Shown: positions 51,706 to 60,223 of the stretch, piece after piece | How the letters are laid out: every line of letters begins with the position of its first letter | Numbering within the stretch: position 1 is the first letter of the stretch | Assembly (NCBI RefSeq): GCF_007744075.1 | Contig: NZ_CP036266.1 | Span: 7,468,564-7,532,563 of the forward strand | Direction: 5' to 3' | From: Gimesia chilikensis | GTDB taxonomy: Bacteria > Planctomycetota > Planctomycetia > Planctomycetales > Planctomycetaceae | Length of the DNA stretch: 64,000 nucleotides | Translations under genes and position numbers: made by a program | Notes under the pieces: generated by a model | Seen by the model: the letters and a program-made list of their open reading frames with translations, nothing else | Database searches by the model: none | Told to the model about the DNA's origin: nothing

Positions 51706-53415
51706 ATGAATAACCTCTTACCTCTGATCATTGTCTGCTGCGCCAGCGCGATTGCCATCTGCAGCCCGCACCTGACGGTCTCTATTCTGAAACCGTTCCG
51801 CTGGCTCATGCGCTGCTTTTCTGACAGTGTCACCCGGGGTGTCCTGTTCTTCTTCTGCCTGACGCTGCTGCTGGAACTCGGCATCGGTCTCTGTATCCGC
51901 ATTCCTGCCCCCATGGTCCACGACGAGTTCGCTTACCTGCTCGCTGCAGATACCTTCGCATCCGGCAAACTGACCAACCCCACGCATCCCCAGTGGGAAC
52001 ACTTCGAAAGCTTCCATATCATTCACCAGCCTACGTACCAGGCGAAATATCCACCCGCACAAGGACTGTTGCTCGCTCTGGGACAAGCCACGACCGGCTA
52101 TCCGATTGTCGGTGCCTGGCTCGGCATGGCTGCCGCCTGCGGTGCCATCTTCTGGATGCTCTGCGGCTGGGTCCCACGACGCTGGGCCGTCTATGGCGGC
52201 TTTCTCGCCGCGCTGAATGCATCGTTCCTCACCGGCTGGGGACTCTCTTATTGGGGAGGTCAAGTCGCTCTGCTCGGCGGGGCCCTGCTCTTCGGGACGC
52301 TCCCCCGTCTGAAACAATCGCCGCGCAGTTCCACATCCCTCGCGCTCGCCATCGGTCTTGTGCTGCTGGCCAACAGCCGCCCTTACGAAGGTCTGCTGGC
52401 AGCGATTCCCGCGGCCCTCGTTCTGCTGATCTGGCTCATCGGTCATAACTCACCGGGCTGGCGCGTCGCCCTGCTGCGTTGCGTCTTACCGATGCTCCTC
52501 GTGCTGCTCCCCGCTTTTCTCTGGATGGGCTATTACAACTTCCGCGTGACGGGGAATGCATTGAAATTCCCATACCAGGTCTGGATCGAACAGTACTGGC
52601 CCCATTCCCTCGATGGCATTCTCGTCTCCAGCGAGGAAACACCCGACACGGAAAAACGGTTTCGCTCGATCTACGGCTACGATCTCGACGCCTCGCCTGC
52701 GAACCAGCTGATTCAACATGAATTCGACAGCACCCGTTTCTCGCTGCCGGTCAAACTGTTGAAATTCGACCTCGTCTATACGGGTTCCTACATGGTCGGT
52801 CTGATCTGCCTGTTGGGGGCAGGAGCACTCTTCCGCAACCGGGCGAATCTGTTTGCAGTCGGCACCTCCGCGCTGGTCATCGCGGGAGTTCTGGCCCAGG
52901 ACACCTCCGGACACCCGCACTACCTCGCCCCCATCGGCTGTCTGCTGATTCTGCTGCAGGTCCAGTGCCTCCGCTACGTGGCTGTCTGGAAACACCACTG
53001 GCGACCCGTGGGAAGCACTTTGATCGCAACTGTTCTCTTATTAACTGCTCTGACCACCACCGCCAGCGCCGCCTCGGGGGCCCTCCCGACTGCTGTCGCG
53101 GAATTCCATCAATGGGCTCGCGCACGTCAGCAGATCCTTGAACGACTGCAGTCGACACCCGGAAAGCACCTGGTGCTGGTCAACTATCACCAGAATCACA
53201 GCGTACACAAAGAATGGATTTATAACCGGGCTGACATCGACGGCGCCAAAGTCGTCTGGGCTCGGGTCCTCGAACCTGATAAAAATCAGCAACTCTTGGA
53301 CTACTTCAAGGATCGCACCATCTGGATCGTAAACGGCGATGCAGCCTCTCCTGAATTGCAGCATTACTCCGACCGCCCGCACCACAAGGAACAGAAAGAA
53401 CAGCCACCGCGCTGA
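51706..53415 (+). CDS. Polytopic GT39/PMT-like glycosyltransferase
   Basis: 569 residues with about ten hydrophobic segments. After the second comes MVHDEFAYLLAADTFASGKL, which has the D-E pair of the GT-C catalytic loop, as in PMT/ArnT-type enzymes. FESFHIIHQPTYQAKYPPAQ follows in the same loop. The C-terminal part is a soluble tail after the last helix. Such enzymes use polyprenyl-phosphate sugars and act on the periplasmic face. The GT2, GtrA and methyltransferase genes follow with gaps of 9, 35 and 26 bases, so they form a cluster to make and flip a lipid-linked sugar. The acceptor is not known. Confidence 0.8.
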   Translation: MNNLLPLIIVCCASAIAICSPHLTVSILKPFRWLMRCFSDSVTRGVLFFFCLTLLLELGIGLCIRIPAPMVHDEFAYLLAADTFASGKLTNPTHPQWEHFESFHIIHQPTYQAKYPPAQGLLLALGQATTGYPIVGAWLGMAAACGAIFWMLCGWVPRRWAVYGGFLAALNASFLTGWGLSYWGGQVALLGGALLFGTLPRLKQSPRSSTSLALAIGLVLLANSRPYEGLLAAIPAALVLLIWLIGHNSPGWRVALLRCVLPMLLVLLPAFLWMGYYNFRVTGNALKFPYQVWIEQYWPHSLDGILVSSEETPDTEKRFRSIYGYDLDASPANQLIQHEFDSTRFSLPVKLLKFDLVYTGSYMVGLICLLGAGALFRNRANLFAVGTSALVIAGVLAQDTSGHPHYLAPIGCLLILLQVQCLRYVAVWKHHWRPVGSTLIATVLLLTALTTTASAASGALPTAVAEFHQWARARQQILERLQSTPGKHLVLVNYHQNHSVHKEWIYNRADIDGAKVVWARVLEPDKNQQLLDYFKDRTIWIVNGDAASPELQHYSDRPHHKEQKEQPPR

Positions 53416-53424
53416 ACCAGGCCT

Positions 53425-54300
53425 ATGTCACTGCAACAATTCACCGTCATCGTTCCCCTGTATAACGAAGCCGCAGCGCTGCCGGCAGCGATCGTCGACC
53501 TGGAAGCCATCCTGGCCGAAACGGGACCGCATGAACTGATTGTAGTCGATGATGGCTCGACCGACGGTTCTTCCGCAGCCCTCAAGGCCCTCCGCGAAAC
53601 ACACCCCGATCTCAAGCTGTTCCACCATGAAACGAACCAGGGCTACGGCGCTGCGTTGAAAACAGGAATCCGCCACGCCAGCCATGACTGGATCGTGATT
53701 ACCGACGCGGACGGAACCTACCCCAATGCACGGATCAAAGACCTGCTCGCCCACATGGATCAATACGACATGGTGGTCGGCTCGCGCACTGCAGATGACG
53801 TCGAGTATTCCACGCTGCGAAAACTGCCGAAATTCTTCCTCAGACACTACGCATCCTGGATCGCCGGCCGAAACATCCCCGACCTGAATTCCGGGCTCCG
53901 CGTCTTTCGCCGCAGCCTCGCAGAAAAGTTTCTGGGACTGCTGCCGGACGGGTTCAGTTTCACCACAACGATTACGCTCGCCCATCTCACGAACCAGTAC
54001 ACCGTGCATTACGAACCGATCGGCTACGCCCGCCGCATTGGCAAATCCAAAATACAACCGATCCGTGACACCCTCCGTTTCCTGCAGCTGATCATCCGCC
54101 TGGGCGTCTATTTCGCCCCCCTCAAAGTCTTCGGGCCCTTTGCCGTCATTCAACTCATCGCGTTTTCGATTTCGATCTGTTACGACGTATTCGTCTTACA
54201 GAACATCACCGACAAATCGGTCATGCTGTTGATGTTCGGCATGAACACTGCGTTTTTCGCCCTGCTCGCAGATATGATCGATAAACGCTGCCAGAAGTAG
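53425..54300 (+). CDS. Glycosyltransferase family 2 (polyprenyl-phosphate sugar synthase-like)
   Basis: 291 residues. The GT2 nucleotide-sugar motifs are FTVIVPLYNEAAALPAAIVD, ELIVVDDGSTDGSSAALKAL, NQGYGAALKTGIRHA and ITDADGTYPNARIKDLLAHM with the DxD-type Asp residues. ARRIGKSKIQPIRDTLRF is typical of dolichol/polyprenyl-phosphate hexose synthases. Two C-terminal helices (FGPFAVIQLIAFSISICYDV and MLLMFGMNTAFFALLADMI) anchor it in the membrane. It probably loads a sugar onto polyprenyl phosphate for the GT39-like enzyme encoded just upstream. Confidence 0.88.
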   Translation: MSLQQFTVIVPLYNEAAALPAAIVDLEAILAETGPHELIVVDDGSTDGSSAALKALRETHPDLKLFHHETNQGYGAALKTGIRHASHDWIVITDADGTYPNARIKDLLAHMDQYDMVVGSRTADDVEYSTLRKLPKFFLRHYASWIAGRNIPDLNSGLRVFRRSLAEKFLGLLPDGFSFTTTITLAHLTNQYTVHYEPIGYARRIGKSKIQPIRDTLRFLQLIIRLGVYFAPLKVFGPFAVIQLIAFSISICYDVFVLQNITDKSVMLLMFGMNTAFFALLADMIDKRCQK

Positions 54301-54335
54301 TTACCCGTTTTCCTGTTTCTGTTGAGAAAAGTACC

Positions 54336-54737
54336 GTGTCCATCGCCCACAGGATTCCCCATAAAGCAACCCGATTCGCACTGCTGACCATCGTGAGTCT
54401 GACCACGAACCTCAGCATCGCCTACGGACTGTTCTATGCCGGGGTTCCCGAAGCACTCGCGTTCGCCAGCGCATTGTTGACCGCCTTCGTACTCAACTTC
54501 GCCGGCTGCCGCTGGTTTGTGTTTCTCTCCACAGACACACCCCTCACCAGACAACTCCTGCACTTTGCATTGACCAACGGCTCGTTTCGTCTTTTGGAAT
54601 ATCTGAGCCTGCTGGCGCTGAGTGCAATCGGATTTTCAAATTATTACATCCGCGTCATCACCGTCCTGGCGACCTCGTTTGTATTGAAGTTTTTTGTATA
54701 TGGCAGATTTGTCTTCGGCCAGAATCGTCCGTCCTGA
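54336..54737 (+). CDS. GtrA family membrane protein
   Basis: 133 residues starting from a GTG (54336), with GAGAAAAG upstream. Four hydrophobic segments fit GtrA: LLTIVSLTTNLSIAYGLFYA, LAFASALLTAFVLNFAGCRW, LRLLEYLSLLALSAIGFS-like FRLLEYLSLLALSAIGF and VITVLATSFVLKFFVYGRFV. GtrA proteins are thought to flip polyprenyl-linked sugars across the inner membrane or assist that step. This fits its place between the GT2 and methyltransferase genes of the sugar-lipid cluster. Confidence 0.85.
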   Translation: MSIAHRIPHKATRFALLTIVSLTTNLSIAYGLFYAGVPEALAFASALLTAFVLNFAGCRWFVFLSTDTPLTRQLLHFALTNGSFRLLEYLSLLALSAIGFSNYYIRVITVLATSFVLKFFVYGRFVFGQNRPS

Positions 54738-54763
54738 GAAAAGCAGGTCCGTCACGCTAAATC

Positions 54764-55588
54764 ATGAATGATCAAAGCCCGTCCGACAATTTGAATCGAC
54801 TCCCCACGGGAGAGCAGCCCACAGACCACGCCACGCGTGACCGGGAACTGTTCGACCGCATCGCAGGCGAGTATTGTCGCAAGGACCTGCTCCCCGCCTC
54901 GCGCGCTGCGCGGCGTCACCGCCTGTTGCAAACCCTGCAGGCCGCCCCCTTCTCCCAAAACGCGGCAGTACTGGAAGTCGGCTGCGGAGCGGGCTTCGCT
55001 GCCCAATACCTGCAAGGACACATCGGCGACTACTGTGGCGTCGATTACTCCACAAACCTGATTGAATATGCCCGCGAGTTTAACGCGGGACCAGGCATTC
55101 AATTCGTGGCACAGAACATTCAGGAGTTCCAGCCGGGCCGGTCGTTCGATCTGATTTTTGCCATCGGCCTGCTGCACCACCTCGACAATCTCGACGCCAC
55201 ACTCGCAGCACTGGTCCAACTGTTGAAACCGGGAGGCTGGCTCGTCGCCAATGAACCGCAGCCCGCCAACCCGGTGATCTCCTTCGCCCGCATGATCCGC
55301 AAACGCATTGACGCGAACTACTCCTCCGATCAACGGGAACTCTCGTCAGCTGAACTGCAGGCGGCCTGCAGCCGCGCCGGTCTCACAGACATCCGTCTGC
55401 GCCCTCAGGGACTGTTTTCAACCCCCTTCGCCGAAGTCCCTCTCTCTCCACAGTGGCTCACCACACCCTGTGCGAAACTGGCCTGCTGGACCGACGGCTG
55501 CCTGGAGCACCTGCCCGCCTGGCTCTTGAACAGACTGACCTGGAATCTGATCATCGCCGGCCAGAAGCCTGAGTCATTCATTGATTGA
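54764..55588 (+). CDS. Class I SAM-dependent methyltransferase
   Basis: 274 residues. The SAM-binding motif I is AAVLEVGCGAGFAAQYLQG near 65-83, with FDLIFAIGLLHHLDNLDATL as motif II/III and LLKPGGWLVANEPQPANPV as the following strand. The first 45 residues include LFDRIAGEYCRKDLLPASRA, a common lead-in in this family. The last third has no known domain. It lies 26 bases after the GtrA gene and probably methylates a component of the same lipid-sugar pathway, but the acceptor is unknown. Confidence 0.88.
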   Translation: MNDQSPSDNLNRLPTGEQPTDHATRDRELFDRIAGEYCRKDLLPASRAARRHRLLQTLQAAPFSQNAAVLEVGCGAGFAAQYLQGHIGDYCGVDYSTNLIEYAREFNAGPGIQFVAQNIQEFQPGRSFDLIFAIGLLHHLDNLDATLAALVQLLKPGGWLVANEPQPANPVISFARMIRKRIDANYSSDQRELSSAELQAACSRAGLTDIRLRPQGLFSTPFAEVPLSPQWLTTPCAKLACWTDGCLEHLPAWLLNRLTWNLIIAGQKPESFID

Positions 55589-55695
55589 GAAATTCTCCGC
55601 TGCACAGTAACCGTGTATCCTTTACAGCCACAACGAAAATGAAGACACTGAAATCCTCTGAGTTTTCAACGTGACCGTGGTAAGAGGAGACTGTG

Positions 55696-56760
55696 ATGGA
55701 ACAATTGAAAGTCGGCATTATCGGAGCCGGTGGCATCGCCGCCAAAATGCATCTGCCGGAACTGCAGACCGTGAGCAACTGCGACGTCCTGATGCTCGCC
55801 GGCCGCAAACAGTCCCGCCTCGAAGTCCTCTGTCGCAAATTCAACGTTCCCGAATGGACCCACAATTACCAGGACATTATCGACGACGAACGCATCAACG
55901 CCGTCGCCATCGCTCTGCCTCATCCACTGCACGTCGAATGGGGCATCAAAGCCATTCAGGCTGGCAAGCATGTCTACATGCAGAAACCACTCAGCACATC
56001 GATGGACGAAGCCGATGCATTTGTAGAAGAGACCGCCAACCACAACCAGACGGTGCTCGCCCTCCCCTACATGTCTAACCCGCAGGTGCTGGCCACCCGC
56101 AATTACATTCAGGATGACAAACTGGGGACGATCTCTTCGGCCCAGGCCCGCGCCAGCCATGGAGGACCCGAAGTCTATTACGCCGGCATTCAACAGATCC
56201 TTGAAGAAAAGTCATCCGACGACCTCTGGTTCTTCGACGCCGACAAAGCCGACGTCGGCGCCCTGTTCGATATGGGCGTCTACGCCATCGCGAATCTGGT
56301 TGGCACCGTGGGCGCAGTGAAATCGATCACCGCGAAACTGACGACGGTCGCCAAGCCGACCCGCCTGGAAGACACGGCGTCGATGATCCTCGAATTTGAA
56401 AACGGCGCCCTCGGCACCGCGCAGACCGGCTGGTGCGATGCCGCCCGGACATACGAATTTTCTGTGCATGGCACCCGGGGCAAAATTGTCAGCTGTCGTC
56501 AGCCCAAACTGCTCAGTTATTTTTATCCCAGTTCGGACGTCGACGAAGACCTGCCGCTCGTCGAAGAGTCGATCGACCTCTCGACCTATCCCGTACAGAA
56601 TTCGCACCAGCACTGGGCCGCCTGTATCCGCCAGGGAATCCAGCCCCCGCTGTCGAACGCCTCCACGGCCCGGCATGTGACCGAAATCCTGCTCGCCGCC
56701 CTCAAATCCTCGCGGGAAAACCGGACGGTGGACATCCAGTCCCGACTCACGATTTACTGA
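55696..56760 (+). CDS. Gfo/Idh/MocA family oxidoreductase
   Basis: 354 residues from the ATG at 55696, preferred over the adjacent GTG at 55693. AAGAGGAG lies 7 bases upstream. The Rossmann domain has the full motif VGIIGAGGIAAKMHLPELQT near residues 6-25, and KHVYMQKPLSTSMDEADAFV has QKP in the place of EKP. The C-terminal domain shows YAGIQQILEEKSSDDLWFFD and ALFDMGVYAIANLVGTVG, with the His/Asp region of the family. No signal peptide is present, so this one is cytosolic, in contrast to the secreted one at 50028. The substrate is probably a sugar or polyol. Confidence 0.88.
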   Translation: MEQLKVGIIGAGGIAAKMHLPELQTVSNCDVLMLAGRKQSRLEVLCRKFNVPEWTHNYQDIIDDERINAVAIALPHPLHVEWGIKAIQAGKHVYMQKPLSTSMDEADAFVEETANHNQTVLALPYMSNPQVLATRNYIQDDKLGTISSAQARASHGGPEVYYAGIQQILEEKSSDDLWFFDADKADVGALFDMGVYAIANLVGTVGAVKSITAKLTTVAKPTRLEDTASMILEFENGALGTAQTGWCDAARTYEFSVHGTRGKIVSCRQPKLLSYFYPSSDVDEDLPLVEESIDLSTYPVQNSHQHWAACIRQGIQPPLSNASTARHVTEILLAALKSSRENRTVDIQSRLTIY

Positions 56761-56931
56761 GATCCAATCCGATTCCGGCGGGATTTTGCCGATTTTGGCA
56801 GACTCAGCCGCCGGTACGGTGTCGTTTAAACGCCCGGTTGACTATAAATGGCTGTTGGCAGATTGCATGCCTCTGCCTGCCCCTGATCTCATATTTCAAT
56901 TCTCTTTTGATACTTGCTGGGAGTGTTTCCG

Positions 56932-57840
56932 ATGACGGAGCGGTCTGAACTCGTTGAACAGCTTCGCTGGAAAAAAGTTCCTGTTCTCAATGACGGGTTT
57001 GTCTGCCTGGTCGACGTGATGGGCGACGACAGCTCAATTGTTCAGGCAGCCCGCGTCAGCTACGGAGAAGGGACCAAACGCGTCTCCGACGACCGCACAC
57101 TGATCCGCTATCTCATGCGTCATCGTCACAGCACCCCCTTCGAAATGGCCGAATTGAAGTTCCTCGTGCGTGTCCCCATGGACTGCTGGCGTCAGTGGAT
57201 CCGGCACCGGACCGCGAACGTCAACGAGTACAGCACCCGTTATTCGGTCGCCATCGACTCCGCCCAGACCACGCTTCCCGGTGAATGGCGGACCCAGGCC
57301 ACCTCGAACCGGCAGGGCAGCGATACCCCTCTCCCCGAGGATGTCGGCGCTCAGCTGACTGCGGAAGAAACCGAATTTCAGGAAAAGGCCCGCGCCGTCT
57401 ACGAAGCCCGTCTCGAAGCTGGCGTCGCCCGTGAACAGGCTCGCAAAGATCTGCCCCTGGCAACTTACACCGAAGCCTACTGGAAAATCGATTTACATAA
57501 CCTGATTCACTTCCTGAGTTTACGCATGGACTCGCATGCACAGTGGGAGATTCAGGAGTACTCGCGGGCCATCGGCGAACAGATCGTCAAACCTCTGTTC
57601 CCCGTCGTCTGGGAAGCCTTTGAAGACTACCGCCAGGGGGCCATGTTCCTGACCCGTCTCGATAAAGGGGTCATCGAACGCCTGATGAGCCGGGCCGCCG
57701 AAAAGTCTCTGGCACCACCGTTCTCGTCCGAACTCTTCCTCGAAGTGCAGGATGAGACCTGGAAATCGCTCAAACGCAGCCGGGAACGGGACGAATGTCA
57801 GTCCAAACTGGAGCGGATGGGGATCCTCAAAGCCGAATAG
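56932..57840 (+). CDS. thyX: FAD-dependent thymidylate synthase
   Basis: 302 residues from the ATG at 56932. An upstream ATG at 56914 would add MLGVFP. The ThyX signature is present as RHRTANVNEYSTRY near residues 88-101, matching the RHRxxxxNExSxRY pattern. LMRHRHSTPFEMAELKFLVR before it and LHNLIHFLSLRMDSHAQWEI further on match the FAD/dUMP-binding parts. The protein is longer than the 220-250 residues of many ThyX because of a C-terminal extension. It makes dTMP from dUMP with methylene-THF and FADH2. Neighbours are unrelated. Confidence 0.95.
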   Translation: MTERSELVEQLRWKKVPVLNDGFVCLVDVMGDDSSIVQAARVSYGEGTKRVSDDRTLIRYLMRHRHSTPFEMAELKFLVRVPMDCWRQWIRHRTANVNEYSTRYSVAIDSAQTTLPGEWRTQATSNRQGSDTPLPEDVGAQLTAEETEFQEKARAVYEARLEAGVAREQARKDLPLATYTEAYWKIDLHNLIHFLSLRMDSHAQWEIQEYSRAIGEQIVKPLFPVVWEAFEDYRQGAMFLTRLDKGVIERLMSRAAEKSLAPPFSSELFLEVQDETWKSLKRSRERDECQSKLERMGILKAE

Positions 57841-58094
57841 ACGTGCTCGTCCGAACACTTCTTGCAGGAAATTCATCGAGTATTTTCCGCGGTTGGCTTT
57901 GCAGAACCTGATGGGTTTGTTATCTTTATCGGTCCCGCTCTGTAGCGCGAGGTCCCTTTGTGCGACCCGTTACAGTCGAATTCGTCTGAATTCTCATCTT
58001 AGATGAGACCGATTGATATTTAAGTAGATCCCGATTTGAGTGGATCTGTGAACCAGACAATGACAGAAATCAGGAAAAAGAAAAGGTGATTTGA
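57841..58094 (+). promoter_or_regulatory. Leader region of rpsU with two hairpins
   Basis: Upstream of the S21 gene, TCTCATC-TTA-GATGAGA (57992-58008) and AGATCC...GGATCT (58026-58047) form short hairpins. The second ends 47 bases before the start codon. They could be a regulatory leader for ribosomal protein S21, but similar small hairpins arise by chance. Confidence 0.35.
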
Positions 58095-58292
58095 GTGGTT
58101 AAACTTCGGTTACGAGAAAACGAATCTATTCAGGAGGCAGTCAAACGGTTCCGCAAGATTGTTGAACACGCTGGTATCAAAAAAGAAATGCGTCGCCGTG
58201 AATACTACGAAAAGCCCAGCGATGAAAACCGAAGAAACAGACGACGTGCAGAACGGCGTGCCCGTCTCTCCCGTCTGCAGAACAATCAGTAA
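58095..58292 (+). CDS. rpsU: 30S ribosomal protein S21
   Basis: 65 residues starting at a GTG with AAAAGGTGA upstream. [20 protein letters not shown] and the basic tail ([20 protein letters not shown]) match bS21 along its entire length. It is part of the small subunit and helps start-site recognition near the anti-Shine-Dalgarno end of 16S rRNA. It has its own terminator directly after. No dnaG or rpoD is adjacent. Confidence 0.96.
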   Translation: MVKLRLRENESIQEAVKRFRKIVEHAGIKKEMRRREYYEKPSDENRRNRRRAERRARLSRLQNNQ

Positions 58293-58314
58293 CCACTGAG
58301 ATCTGACAATACAC

Positions 58315-58347
58315 AAAAAACGCATCCCTTTTCGGATGCGTTTTTTT
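58315..58347. terminator. Intrinsic terminator of rpsU (bidirectional)
   Basis: CGCATCC (58321-58327) pairs with GGATGCG (58334-58340) around a CTTTTC loop. An A-run precedes it and seven T follow. It also serves the convergent membrane protein gene that ends at 58356. Confidence 0.95.
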
Positions 58348-58355
58348 ATGCGCCC

Positions 58356-58919
58356 TCAGTTCTCCGATTTCGTTTCAGCCGCCGCGGCTTCTTCTGCAGC
58401 CTGTTTGTCCCTCGACGCCTTTGCCTCGGCTGACTCTGCCGCCTTCTGCTTAACGTGTTCCTTCTGTCCCTTCACGAAGGCGTCCATTCGCTCCTTCGAA
58501 ATCCGGGGCATCCCACTTACCGCGTTTCCTTCGGCAGCGGTATCGAACACAATCACCTGGCCATCATTGTCCACCAGCATCCGCAGATGGTACGTCTTGA
58601 AGACGCCTCCCCAGCGATAGTGGTACAGCTTCAGAATCGCCCCTGATTCATCCAGTTCCTCGGAAGGGCTTCCCTGAATCATGCTGGCCTTGAAGTCTTC
58701 AAACGGAACTTCCCCTGATCTTCCCGCGGCTTCCCTGGCAGCGTCGAGATTATCGAACGTCTTTGCCTGCGATGTCTTGGCCCGCCATTCCAGGAGTACC
58801 ACGCCCAGCAGAATCAGAATGAAGACCCAGGAAATAATCCGCCGCTGGGTACTGACTTTCTTCTTTGTGGAAGCGGGTTTGGAATCGGGTGTTTCGGGAG
58901 CATCGGGGGTAGAACTCAT
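58356..58919 (-). CDS. Single-span membrane protein of unknown function
   Basis: 187 residues. A Pro/Ser/Lys-rich cytosolic start is followed by one helix at about 28-44 (IISWVFILILLGVVLLEW). A small alpha/beta periplasmic-type domain comes next (TFDNLDAAREAAGRSGEVPF, ILKLYHYRWGGVFKTYHLRM, VIVFDTAAEGNAVSGMPRI). The end is a long Ala/Glu/Lys helix. No family is recognised. The gene is convergent with rpsU and shares its terminator. Confidence 0.7.
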   Translation of the reverse strand: MSSTPDAPETPDSKPASTKKKVSTQRRIISWVFILILLGVVLLEWRAKTSQAKTFDNLDAAREAAGRSGEVPFEDFKASMIQGSPSEELDESGAILKLYHYRWGGVFKTYHLRMLVDNDGQVIVFDTAAEGNAVSGMPRISKERMDAFVKGQKEHVKQKAAESAEAKASRDKQAAEEAAAAETKSEN

Positions 58920-59033
58920 GGTCTCTTCCTTTATTGAACGGGGATCACTCGGTTCAAGTCTAACCCGCGCCTTTCAGAAGCTCAAACAGAAACCACGGCT
59001 TCACATAAGTTTTACCAAACTCACATCCGCGGC

Positions 59034-59804
59034 TTACAGGATCCCCCGCGGCTCCTCATCCGCGAAGGGATGCAGCGCCTGAATTCCCTTGGGTTTGGGC
59101 AGGGCATTCACCAGAGCTTCAGCCATTTTAAAGTCGGCGGCCGTCGTGATCTTCTGGTTCAGGGGAGAACCTTCCACAATCGTCACCGCCTGTCCGATAT
59201 GTTCTACCAGTTGTGCTTCATCCGTAGGCTGGAAATCGCCCCGCTTCGCATAGGCGTCGAGCAGGATCTGCCGCTGAAAGACCTGCGGCGTCTGCGCTGC
59301 CCAGAGATCGGTACGGTCGACCGTTTCCTGAATCTGCCGATCCTTGCCTGCCCGTTTGAGTGTACTCGAAACCCGCACCGCGGGTATGACAGCGTGGTGC
59401 TTCTCCGCCGCAGCAAACAGTTCTCCCACCCACTTATCGGTAATCAGCGGTCGAGCTGCATCGTGGATGGCCACGTAATCGATGTCGGCTTTCACACGGG
59501 CCAGCGCATTCTGTACCGAGTCCGCCCGCTCTTCTCCCCCGGGAACGATTTCGATATCCATGAACGCCAGATTCGGACGGAACTTCTGCTTGAACCATTC
59601 AATATCATCCGGGGAGACCGAGATAATCAGCTGCTTCACATCTTCGCGGTTGGAAAAGATCTCCGCCGACCGCACCCAGACGGCGCGGCCTTTCAGATCC
59701 ATGAAGGGTTTCTTCTGCGGCCCGGATCCCAGGATCTTCGCCCCCTTCGACTGAAACCGGCTGCTCTTTCCTGCTGCTGCCAGGATGACTGCAAACGTTG
59801 CCAC
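59034..59804 (-). CDS. ispD: 2-C-methyl-D-erythritol 4-phosphate cytidylyltransferase
   Basis: 256 residues, near the usual length. The nucleotide-binding motif is FAVILAAAGKSSRFQSKGAK near residues 3-22. GGEERADSVQNALARVKADID, YVAIHDAARPLIT, TVDRTDLWAAQTPQVFQRQI and DFQPTDEAQLVEHIGQAVTI are all IspD motifs. The enzyme makes CDP-methylerythritol in the MEP pathway of isoprenoid synthesis. A longer loop (residues 20-36) sets it off from the E. coli enzyme. No other MEP gene is in the window. It is divergent from the regulator at 60224. Confidence 0.93.
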   Translation of the reverse strand: MATFAVILAAAGKSSRFQSKGAKILGSGPQKKPFMDLKGRAVWVRSAEIFSNREDVKQLIISVSPDDIEWFKQKFRPNLAFMDIEIVPGGEERADSVQNALARVKADIDYVAIHDAARPLITDKWVGELFAAAEKHHAVIPAVRVSSTLKRAGKDRQIQETVDRTDLWAAQTPQVFQRQILLDAYAKRGDFQPTDEAQLVEHIGQAVTIVEGSPLNQKITTAADFKMAEALVNALPKPKGIQALHPFADEEPRGIL

Positions 59805-60102
59805 TGCACTATCCTCTCTGATGTTACTGACATGAAACCGTCTTGCTGTTTCTGAAGTTTAACAAGCCGTAAATCGTCATCCAATAGCGCGCCCCTGTCA
59901 ATTTCACCGTCCCCCGTTGAAATCGTTACGATCCCTGCAATCAGCAGCCCACAACCGTTGTCAAAAAACAACACGCGCGCTGCATGATGCCTTTTCACAA
60001 CAGACCACGGTGCCTTTCCCAGGCATTCCAGACAGCTTTACTTTTCTCAAGCTGTTTGACTTCAGTCACTTAAACAGAGTCCGTCTGAATTCCTTTACAG
60101 TC

Positions 60103-60118
60103 TGGCACTGCATTTGTT
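60103..60118 (+). promoter_or_regulatory. Candidate sigma-54 (-24/-12) promoter
   Basis: TGGCACTGCATTTGTT keeps the GG and TTG elements at the correct spacing, with T for C at the last consensus position. It is about 105 bases before the start of the sigma-54-type regulator, in the otherwise empty 59805-60223 stretch. It is a single match found by eye. Confidence 0.35.
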
Positions 60119-60223
60119 TAAAAACAGAAGCACTTCGGTCAGACACGCTCGCCGTGTTAACACCAGATCGAGGTTCAACATCCTGAGTTACCACCTGGTC
60201 ATCTGGAAATAGAGAAAGTCATT

